This document shows, in pieces, positions 15,622 through 21,648 of a stretch of DNA of 21,648 bases. Each line of letters opens with the position of its first letter. The stretch's first letter is position 1. The position numbers and the translations under genes were made by a program. The DNA is from CAYVFC01 sp964450715 (GTDB taxonomy: Bacteria > Myxococcota_A > Polyangia > Polyangiales > JAFGIB01), in NCBI GenBank assembly GCA_964450715.1, contig CAYVFC010000139.1, positions 1-21,648 on the forward strand, written 5' to 3'. Below the pieces are notes generated by a model. The model was given only the letters and a program-made list of their open reading frames with translations. It searched no databases and had not been told where the DNA came from.

Positions 15622-16176
15622 CTAGACCCTGTTTTTACGCTTGAGGTGCAGTCGGAACAGGAGGAAGGCCGTTCCGGTCAGCAGCAGCGCTCCCATGGGG
15701 ACCGCCCCTTGCAGCACCAGGCTCGCACCGTACCCCACCAGCCCAAAATCGCCGTGGTACTGCGCGTAGCTTCCCACCACCGAGAGCCTCTCCGGGAAGG
15801 CGAACAGCACACCGCCGGAGGCGGCCAGGCATAAGCCGGTGATCGCGATCCCGGTCGCCGCGTTTTGATTTCTGGCCAGGGCCGCGCCCATAAGGTATCC
15901 GAGAACGGCCAGCAGCGCCTGCAGAACGAAAAAGAGCAGTGCCAGGGCCGAGGGTATCGTCTGCACGTCTATCAGGTAGAGGAGAAACCAGTCCCCGTGG
16001 AAGATGTAGAAATAGGCCGATACCGGGACCAGGAGCAGGCCCAGATATATGGCGAAGACGCCGAAGCTCCCGCTCAGCAGTACCGGTCGCGGGCTGAACC
16101 GCATGCGCTCGGCCGCGCACAGGGCGGCTGCGACCCCGATACCGAAAGCGAACAGTATCAGCGTTGGGAAGGGCAC
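15622..16176 (-). CDS. five-TM integral membrane protein of unknown function
   Basis: The 184-residue product has five hydrophobic segments at about 4-22, 36-59, 76-101, 107-127 and 144-174, and a basic C-terminus (RLHLKRKNRV). The loop between TM2 and TM3 contains FHGDWFLLYLIDVQTIPS, aromatic and acidic, which may be functional. No family was recognised. The start is GTG at 16176 with CGGAG 8 nt upstream. The gene lies 57 nt downstream of the NTF2-like lipoprotein gene on the same strand, and the two may share a transcript. A terminator-like hairpin follows. Confidence 0.78.
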   Translation of the reverse strand: MPFPTLILFAFGIGVAAALCAAERMRFSPRPVLLSGSFGVFAIYLGLLLVPVSAYFYIFHGDWFLLYLIDVQTIPSALALLFFVLQALLAVLGYLMGAALARNQNAATGIAITGLCLAASGGVLFAFPERLSVVGSYAQYHGDFGLVGYGASLVLQGAVPMGALLLTGTAFLLFRLHLKRKNRV

Positions 16177-16233
16177 CGGTAGCTCCGTTCTGGCGGGAAA
16201 ACCGCATCCAGACTATCCGAGCGGGCTCCGATA

Positions 16234-17151
16234 TCAAAGCGCATCTTTTCCGGTGGAGACGATCTCGGTCGTCAGCTGCGTCTCGGTTTCGAAAATCTCA
16301 CCGCCCGCGATGATGAACAGGTTACGGCCGCCGAAGGGTTTGGCCAGCAGTGGGTCCATATACTGCCACTCGACCACGTGGTGTCCCGTCCTTCCGCCAT
16401 CGGTCATCGATAGCAGGCGCAGCGCCAGCCAGGGAACGCTGGCGAACGCCTCCTGGTACCAGCGTCGGATCGCGGCTCTACCGTCGTGCCTTTTCGGGAT
16501 TCCCTCGGCCGTGGGGGTGAAGGGCTCAACCAGCGAGCCGGTCGCGGCGAAGAGCAGGGAAGTGGCCTCTGCATCGCGCCGGTTGAAATGCGCCGCCCAG
16601 TGGCGGACGAGCTCGGCGGCGGAGAGGGGCCGGGGCGCGGTCTGGCGATAGGCGAACCGGGCGTCGAAACCGCCGCACCAGGCCGAACGGTACAGGAGCA
16701 GCTCTAGTAGCTTGCCGGTGACGCGAAACACGCCGCGGGACTCCCGCTCCGGCGCGTCCCCGCAGTTCGCCTCCGGCGGCAACGATATCCTCGCCTGCTC
16801 CTGCAGGAGCCACGATCCCGGCTCGGAGCCCGGCCTGGCGCGCCGAACCACGGTTCGCGAGCAACCCTCGGAAGCTAGCTCGCTGTCCTCGATTATTAGC
16901 AGGCGGTTCGGGGCTCCCCGGATGCGCAGCCGTTGCGTGAAACCCCGACTGGCGAGATCCAACGGCCCATCCACGCACTGCGCCTCGGTCCACTCCCAGC
17001 TCGATTCCTTCAGTCTCTCCCACCACGGCTCGGTCTCTGCCTGGCCAGGGAGTACGGGTCTCGATTCGGGGCCGGAACAAGCGAGGACCGACCCGCAGAC
17101 GAGCAGGGTGACGGATCGGATATTCAGGGCCTGTGCCGGGGAACGCTTCAT
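16234..17151 (-). CDS. lipoprotein with C-terminal SnoaL/NTF2-like domain
   Basis: The 305-residue protein has a lipoprotein signal (MKRSPAQALNIRSVTLLVCG, then SVLAC with Cys25). Residues ~40-170 are a β-rich, Cys-containing region of unknown type. From about 178 the sequence reads ELVRHWAAHFNRRDAEATSLLFAATGSLVEPF, then GIPKRHDGRAAIRRWYQEAFAS and HHVVEWQYMDP. This is the helix-loop-sheet pattern of SnoaL/NTF2-like domains, which are fold-conserved but functionally diverse. No catalytic role can be deduced. ATG at 17151 has no clear Shine-Dalgarno. The gene is divergent from the lipase-like lipoprotein gene. Confidence 0.8.
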   Translation of the reverse strand: MKRSPAQALNIRSVTLLVCGSVLACSGPESRPVLPGQAETEPWWERLKESSWEWTEAQCVDGPLDLASRGFTQRLRIRGAPNRLLIIEDSELASEGCSRTVVRRARPGSEPGSWLLQEQARISLPPEANCGDAPERESRGVFRVTGKLLELLLYRSAWCGGFDARFAYRQTAPRPLSAAELVRHWAAHFNRRDAEATSLLFAATGSLVEPFTPTAEGIPKRHDGRAAIRRWYQEAFASVPWLALRLLSMTDGGRTGHHVVEWQYMDPLLAKPFGGRNLFIIAGGEIFETETQLTTEIVSTGKDAL

Positions 17152-17200
17152 TTTGGGGTTAGTGGATACACCGCGAACGGATTTAATGACATGGTACGCG

Positions 17201-17257
17201 AGGCCGACCGCTCAGGCCGACCGCTACCGGAGCGGCGGGGTCGATGTCCGGTCGGCC
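17201..17257. promoter_or_regulatory. possible operator: three copies of a 9-mer in a divergent promoter region
   Basis: GGCCGACCG occurs at 17202-17210 and 17215-17223 as direct repeats (13-nt period, longer unit AGGCCGACCGCT), and inverted as CGGTCGGCC at 17249-17257. All three fall in the 183-nt gap between two divergent lipoprotein genes. Such an arrangement would suit a regulator binding site, but no regulator is known and chance in GC-rich DNA is possible. Confidence 0.35.
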
Positions 17258-17334
17258 GGAACCAATACCCGGCTCCGTACCACGGGTTCAACTCGTCGCG
17301 GGAAAAGCGTATTCTACGACATCGGAGGAATGAG

Positions 17335-19794
17335 ATGCGGCATGTACCTGGAATGATTTGGTTGCTCGCCTGCCTGTCGTCGTTTGCCGTCATGGGGTGC
17401 GGCCTGTTCTCGAGCGGCGTGGAGGAGACCGGCGATCTGCTCGAGAACCAGGATATCGGCATGCAGTGCGGTGGAAACGACGATTGCCGCGAAGGCCTGG
17501 ATTGCGTGGATGGTAAGTGCCAGCCCTCGGGCTCGACCGCCGTGAACGGCGACTGCCAGGTGACGGCCGAGTGTGCCGCCGATCTGTACTGCAACAACGA
17601 GCGCAAGTGCGCCCCGGCCGGCGACGGACGGCTGGGCGCTGCCTGCGAGACCACGGCCGACTGCCAGCAGGGGCTCATCTGCACGATCTCGGGTTTCTCG
17701 CTGGTCTGCTCGGAGACCGGAGACCTGCAGCCGGGCGAGGAGTGCGAGGCCACCAATCATTGTTTCGCGGGGCTCATCTGCGCCAAGGACCCCCTGGACC
17801 AGAGCGGCTCCGACGCCACACCCGAGTGCATCGGCACCGTGCCGTCCCCCGTGGACTTGGTGATACCGACCTGGAACGGCGTCAGCTGCGGCGAGGACAA
17901 CGAGCGGCCGACCGCCTACTTCGACGTGCCGCGCTCCGGGGGAGAAGAAACCGACTTCTATCGCCTGCCCTTTCCCAACGATATCCGGCGTACCGGCAGC
18001 GGTCTGGACCTGAGCGGACATCCGGCTCCGGACGTGCTCGGCCTGACCCTGATCGACTCCTACCTGCGGGCGAGCGAGCAGGACCTGACCGGCTTTGCCA
18101 CCAATCCGGTCGTCATCTTCCGCTTCTCCGAGGAGCTGAATTTCGGCAGCGTCAAGGAGAGCAGCGTTCACGTGGTGGACATCAGCCCGGACTCTCCCAC
18201 CTACGACAGGGAGCACGCCAGGCGATGGCGTTTCAGCAGCGGCAAGAGCCGCTACGTGTGCAAGAACGCGCTCGCGGTGGGCCCGAACGAGAAGAAGCCG
18301 TTGCGTCCGAACACTACCTATGCGGTCTACCTGACCAGGGAGATAACCCCGGACGCCGGAGGGGTTTACGCGCGCGCCGCGGACTTCGAGGCCATGCTGG
18401 GCGACTCGGCGCCCTCGGATAGCGCGCTGGCGGCCGCCCACGCGGCCTACGCGCCCTTCCGGGCCTGGCTGAGCGACAGCGGTACCGATCCGGGGATGCT
18501 CCTGAACGCGGCCGTCTTCACCACCCAGGATCCGGAGGCCATCATCCCCGCGCTCAGAAGCGCGGTGCATAACGCTGCCATGCCCGCGGTATCGCAGCTG
18601 GTGCGCTGCGGCGGCGCCGGCGATCCCTGCCCCAGCGAGTGCGCTGGTGAGAGCGGGTACACGGAGCTGCACGGCCTGATATCCCTTCCGGTTTTCCAGC
18701 AGGGCACGCCTCCTTATGAAGAGGTGGGAGGAGGAATCGAGCTGGATGGCGCGGGCGTGCCGCAGAGCGCGGGAACCGCGGAGGTCTGCTTCGCGCTGGC
18801 CGTTCCGGACGGCGAGCCCCCGGCGGCGGGATTCCCGCTGGTCATCTACGGGCACGGCACGGGCGGCGGCTTCGGCAGCGTGATCAGTACTGGAATCGCT
18901 CGCGATCTCGCCAACGGAACGGTCGACGGGGCATCCTTTCGGGCGGCCGCGCTGGGCATCGATATGCCGCAGCACGGAACCCGTAGCGGCGACTCGGACC
19001 GTGCGCCCGAGGAGCTGTTCTTCAACTTCCTAAACCCCAGGGCGGCGCGGGACAACATCACCCAGGGGGCGGCGGACCTGATGGCGCTGGTTCGCTGGGC
19101 CCGGAGCTACCTGCTGCCGGCCGGAAGCTCGCCGGTAGGGCGCACCATCTCTTTTGACGTCGACAACATCGCGCTGTTCGGCCACTCGCAGGGCGCGCTT
19201 CACGCCGCGCTCATGCTGCCCTACGAGCCGGACCTGTCCGCGGCCGTGCTTTCCGGCAACGGCGCCTATCTGACCGAATCGCTGCTCTCCAAGACCCAGC
19301 CGTTCGACATCGCCGGCGCGCTTCCCTATGCGCTGCTGGACGCCAACAGCGAGGGCAAGCTGGACGGAGGCGTCTTCCACCCCGTGCTGGCCATCTTCCA
19401 GATGTTCTTCGAGCGGGCGGACGGCATCAACTTCGCCTACCGGTTGATCGATGAGCCCCCGGCCGAGGTTCCCGCCGGACACCACGTCTTCATGACCTAC
19501 GGCTTGTTCGACGAGTACTCCCCGGAGTCTACTCAGAGGGCTTACGCCCGGGCGGCGAACCTGCCGGTCGTGGGCGACGACCCGGCCAACCTGGGGCTGA
19601 CCCGTGTGCAGGCGCCGATGAGCGAGAACGTGGAGCTGGACGGCGTGGCGCGCACGGTCGGGCTGAGGCAGTACACGCCGGCTGCCGGAGAAGAAGGCCA
19701 CTTCGTGGCTTTCGACTCGACCAAGGGGCGCCCGGATGTGAACCGATTTCTCCTGCAGGCACTCTCCGGGCAGTCCCCGCAGATCGGCCAGTAG
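17335..19794 (+). CDS. Cys-rich lipoprotein with α/β-hydrolase (lipase-like) domain
   Basis: The 819-residue protein has a lipoprotein signal (FAVMGC, Cys22) and four Cys-rich modules of the form C...DC..GL.C....C (45-165). An Ig-like region (~195-345) contains VVIFRFSEELNFGSVKESSVHV and RPNTTYAVYLTREI. The hydrolase domain (~440-810) has YGHGTGGGFG (505-514) as oxyanion loop, the nucleophile elbow GHSQG (616-620, Ser618), GLFDEYSP with Asp726, and EGHF with His789. That is a complete lipase/esterase triad. The protein is probably tethered to the outer membrane or cell surface, with an unknown ester substrate. ATG at 17335 follows GGAGG by 6 nt; the frame is open far upstream, but only through the opposite-strand gene. 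The glycerol-1-phosphate dehydrogenase homologue starts 7 nt after the stop. Confidence 0.9.
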   Translation: MRHVPGMIWLLACLSSFAVMGCGLFSSGVEETGDLLENQDIGMQCGGNDDCREGLDCVDGKCQPSGSTAVNGDCQVTAECAADLYCNNERKCAPAGDGRLGAACETTADCQQGLICTISGFSLVCSETGDLQPGEECEATNHCFAGLICAKDPLDQSGSDATPECIGTVPSPVDLVIPTWNGVSCGEDNERPTAYFDVPRSGGEETDFYRLPFPNDIRRTGSGLDLSGHPAPDVLGLTLIDSYLRASEQDLTGFATNPVVIFRFSEELNFGSVKESSVHVVDISPDSPTYDREHARRWRFSSGKSRYVCKNALAVGPNEKKPLRPNTTYAVYLTREITPDAGGVYARAADFEAMLGDSAPSDSALAAAHAAYAPFRAWLSDSGTDPGMLLNAAVFTTQDPEAIIPALRSAVHNAAMPAVSQLVRCGGAGDPCPSECAGESGYTELHGLISLPVFQQGTPPYEEVGGGIELDGAGVPQSAGTAEVCFALAVPDGEPPAAGFPLVIYGHGTGGGFGSVISTGIARDLANGTVDGASFRAAALGIDMPQHGTRSGDSDRAPEELFFNFLNPRAARDNITQGAADLMALVRWARSYLLPAGSSPVGRTISFDVDNIALFGHSQGALHAALMLPYEPDLSAAVLSGNGAYLTESLLSKTQPFDIAGALPYALLDANSEGKLDGGVFHPVLAIFQMFFERADGINFAYRLIDEPPAEVPAGHHVFMTYGLFDEYSPESTQRAYARAANLPVVGDDPANLGLTRVQAPMSENVELDGVARTVGLRQYTPAAGEEGHFVAFDSTKGRPDVNRFLLQALSGQSPQIGQ

Positions 19795-19801
19795 CTCTTA
19801 C

Positions 19802-21199
19802 GTGCCCGCAGCGGAACCGCCTGCAACGGCGGAGGTCCCTGCTGACCTCCCAAGCCTGCTCGGCTTCTCGGCCGGCGCCTGCGCCTGTGGTCGCCCGCAC
19901 GCGGTCGATCTGCAGCGCGTATCCATCCGCCAGGGGGCGTTGGAAGACATAGAGCGATACGTCGCCGAGATCGGCCGCGGTTTGACCGCAGCGGTGATCT
20001 GCGACCGGGCGACCCGCGAGGCGGCCGCTGACCGGGTCGTCGACCTCTTGCGCCGTTCCGGGCACCAGCCGCGTTCTCTGGTGGTACCGGACGGCGCCGC
20101 AGGACGGCCGCACGCGGACGAGCGGAACCTGCAGACGGTCGAACGGGCGCTGGCCGGCTGCGATCTAGCTGTCTCCGTGGGCTCGGGTACGCTGACCGAT
20201 CTGACCAAGCTGGCATCTTACCGACTCGGGCTCCCTTTCTTCGCCGTGGCCACCGCGGCTTCCATGAACGGGTATGCGTCCGCCATCGCCGCCATCACCG
20301 TGCGCGGCCTCAAGCGCACCATCGCCTGCGCCCAGCCGCGGGCCATCGTCGCCGACCTGTCGATCCTGGGCCGGGCGCCGGCCGAGCTCAACGCCTCGGG
20401 ATTCGGCGATCTGTCCTCCAAGCCCACGTCGCTCGCCGACTTCCGCCTGGCCGGCCGGCTGCGCGGCGACTACTACTGCCCGGTGGCCGAACGGGTGGTG
20501 TACGGGGCCGAGGCCAGGGCGGCCGGCTCGGCTGAGGGGGTGAAGCGGGGCGACCCCGAGGCCATGTCCGCGTTGGTCGAGGCCCTGATCCTTTCCGGCA
20601 TATCGATGAAGCTGGTGGGCTCTTCCGGACCCGCCTCGGGCGGCGAGCACCTTATCAGCCACCTGCTGGACATGACCGCGGCCGAGCAGGTACGTCGGGA
20701 GAACTGGCACGGCGCGCAGGTCGGGGTCTGTACCCTGATCACCGCGGCCCTATACGAACGGATAGGCGAGATGGACCCGGAAAGCCTCGATATCGATGCG
20801 CTCGTTTCCCGGCGCCCAGACCGCGCGGCTCTGGAGCGGGGGATACGAGAACGTCACGGCGCGCGGGCGTCCGAGGTCATCGAGCAGTGCCTGAACAAAG
20901 AGCTCTCGGACCAGCAGCTGCGGGAGGAGCTCGCGGACCTGATCGAGAGCTGGACCGGGATCTGGGAGAGCCTGGCCGATACGCTGCGCTCGCCCGCTCT
21001 GGTTCGAGAGCGCCTGCAGGCCGCCGGAGCGCCGGTCACCCTGCGGCAGCTGGGCGTCACGCGCGAGCAGATGCGAGAGAGCTTGCTGGCCGCGCGCGAG
21101 ATTCGCGACCGCTTCAGCGTCCTGGACCTGGCCTACGACCTGGGGGTGCTGGAGAGCTTTCGGGACCAGGTACTGGAACGGAGCGGGTGTCTGGGGTGA
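19802..21199 (+). CDS. sn-glycerol-1-phosphate dehydrogenase-like enzyme (AraM/EgsA family)
   Basis: The 465-residue protein belongs to the iron-containing alcohol dehydrogenase / dehydroquinate synthase-like fold. The NAD(P) motif GSGTLTD is at 127-133. TAASMNGYAS (151-160) and SGFGDLSSKPTSLADFRLAG (199-218) are typical of glycerol-1-phosphate dehydrogenases. Expected metal ligands are Asp203, His283 (GGEH) and His303 (WHGAQVG). These enzymes reduce dihydroxyacetone phosphate to sn-glycerol 1-phosphate, the archaeal lipid stereoisomer; bacterial AraM does the same in Bacillus. The protein is somewhat longer than typical members, partly through ~30 extra N-terminal residues. GTG at 19802 has no good ribosome binding site and sits 7 nt after the lipoprotein stop, so coupling is plausible. 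The true start may be later. Confidence 0.85.
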   Translation: MPAAEPPATAEVPADLPSLLGFSAGACACGRPHAVDLQRVSIRQGALEDIERYVAEIGRGLTAAVICDRATREAAADRVVDLLRRSGHQPRSLVVPDGAAGRPHADERNLQTVERALAGCDLAVSVGSGTLTDLTKLASYRLGLPFFAVATAASMNGYASAIAAITVRGLKRTIACAQPRAIVADLSILGRAPAELNASGFGDLSSKPTSLADFRLAGRLRGDYYCPVAERVVYGAEARAAGSAEGVKRGDPEAMSALVEALILSGISMKLVGSSGPASGGEHLISHLLDMTAAEQVRRENWHGAQVGVCTLITAALYERIGEMDPESLDIDALVSRRPDRAALERGIRERHGARASEVIEQCLNKELSDQQLREELADLIESWTGIWESLADTLRSPALVRERLQAAGAPVTLRQLGVTREQMRESLLAAREIRDRFSVLDLAYDLGVLESFRDQVLERSGCLG

Positions 21200-21275
21200 T
21201 CCGAATGCATCCGCACGGGAATCGCTGGCGGTTCAGGGCAGGGGGCGAGCCCCTCCTCTGTGTATCAGGCACGAG

Positions 21276-21297
21276 CGTAGGGGCGTGCCTTGCGCCC
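21276..21297. repeat. single inverted copy of the palindromic intergenic repeat
   Basis: The 21 nt at 21276-21296 match the reverse complement of 35-55 and 72-92 with one mismatch (T for G in the middle). It contains GGGCG (21281-21285) and CGCCC (21293-21297) as hairpin arms. It lies in the gap after the glycerol-1-phosphate dehydrogenase gene, again outside coding sequence. Confidence 0.7.
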
Positions 21298-21408
21298 GCC
21301 CTGGATGCCGAGGCGACGGCATCACGTGCATCGCGATTCCGCGTAGGGTAATCTCACGGTTCGGTATGACCGCTATACTCGGTATATCCGCTAGCCGGAG
21401 ACCACGCC

Positions 21409-21648
21409 CTGCCGGACTCACCCCGTGAAGAGCTGGAAAAACAGGCCGCCCTGCCCCAACCGGGGCTGGTCCGCGAGTTCGGGGCCTTTCTTCTGGACAA
21501 CAAGAAGTGGTGGTTGACCCCGATCGTGGTCGTGCTCTTGCTGCTCGGGCTGTTGGTGATGCTGGCTGGCTCGCCGGCGGCTCCCTTTATCTATACCTCA
21601 ATGTTGCCAACAAACGTCGGCATAAAACCGCTTGCGCTCGCCCGAGAG
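21409..21648 (+). CDS. DUF5989-like small membrane protein (partial, runs off the window)
   Basis: The frame is open from 21370 to the window end. It contains REFGAFLLDNKKWWLTPIVV, then a long hydrophobic segment and SPAAPFIYT. This matches the DUF5989 pattern (FL...KKWWL.PI, one membrane helix, APFIYT), a family often found beside SxtJ-like proteins. No ATG, GTG or TTG precedes the conserved part in frame. CTG at 21409 with CCGGAG about 9 nt upstream is the likely start, giving MPDSPREELEKQ. Typical members end soon after FIYT, but here the frame continues MLPTNVGIKPLALARE to the edge. A frameshift or a longer C-terminus cannot be told apart. Confidence 0.7.
   Translation, partial: MPDSPREELEKQAALPQPGLVREFGAFLLDNKKWWLTPIVVVLLLLGLLVMLAGSPAAPFIYTSMLPTNVGIKPLALARE

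Noticed and set aside
17287..17315. TTCAAC...TATTCT as a promoter for the lipase-like lipoprotein
   Set aside because: Spacing is 17 nt, but the -35 matches only three of six bases, and the transcript would start almost at the ribosome binding site.
16933..17334. N-terminal extension of the lipase-like lipoprotein
   Set aside because: It overlaps the opposite-strand NTF2-like lipoprotein gene and would bury the signal peptide. ATG 17335 has GGAGG and starts just before the lipobox.
17314..18975. Long open frame on the minus strand opposite the lipase-like lipoprotein
   Set aside because: The composition is Arg/Gly/Ala-rich with no motif, no signal and no start site. The plus-strand frame has a full catalytic triad and Cys modules. 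It is a GC-rich mirror frame.
21374..21379. TATACT as a -10 element for the DUF5989-like gene
   Set aside because: No acceptable -35 lies 16-18 nt upstream, so the match alone is not enough to call a promoter.

Overview
The window is uniformly GC-rich and densely coded. It comes from a Gram-negative bacterium with an outer membrane: there are several lipoprotein signal peptides and one Pro-rich/β-barrel surface protein ending in Phe. A Ser/Thr kinase carrying HEAT repeats, Cys-rich 'C..D.DC..GL.C..G.C' modules on surface proteins, and DRG-like GTPase and pentapeptide genes all point towards the deltaproteobacterial/Myxococcota side of the tree. That placement is inference; no rRNA, tRNA or universal marker gene is present. 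No transposase, integrase, phage gene or CRISPR array was seen.

Layout. (i) 1-1063: a tandem palindromic intergenic repeat, then a short-chain dehydrogenase (+). (ii) 4938 down to 1077 (-): a tight five-gene operon of pentapeptide-repeat protein, ADP-ribose-type Nudix hydrolase, DRG/TGS GTPase, and the small (SAF) and large subunits of a split UxaA/SuyAB-type dehydratase or lyase. (iii) 5026-7846 (+): a NagD-like HAD phosphatase and a GT-C-like polytopic membrane protein. (iv) 8640 down to 7838 (-): an Nfu-type Fe-S scaffold and a small lipoprotein; the nfu leader holds a perfect 20-bp hairpin. (v) 8993-13447 (+): a soluble Ser/Thr kinase with HEAT repeats, followed 6 nt later by a degenerate HD-GYP protein. 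(vi) 17151 down to 13491 (-): a lipoprotein with an NTF2-like C-terminus, a five-TM membrane protein and a TPR/Pro-rich/β-barrel surface protein. (vii) 17335-21199 (+): a Cys-rich lipoprotein with an α/β-hydrolase (lipase-like) domain, then a glycerol-1-phosphate dehydrogenase homologue. (viii) 21409-end (+): the start of a DUF5989-like small membrane protein that runs off the window.

The most promising system is the kinase plus pseudo-HD-GYP pair. The partner keeps the HD-GYP scaffold, including its C-terminal 'PTGTVVE..TGEWGIVV' signature, but has lost the HD metal ligands. The central region of the kinase and the N-terminus of the partner appear to share an accessory domain, which suggests a co-evolved signalling module rather than a phosphodiesterase. 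Second in interest is the bacterial sn-glycerol-1-phosphate dehydrogenase homologue directly behind a secreted lipase-like protein. Third is the family of palindromic repeats at both window edges.
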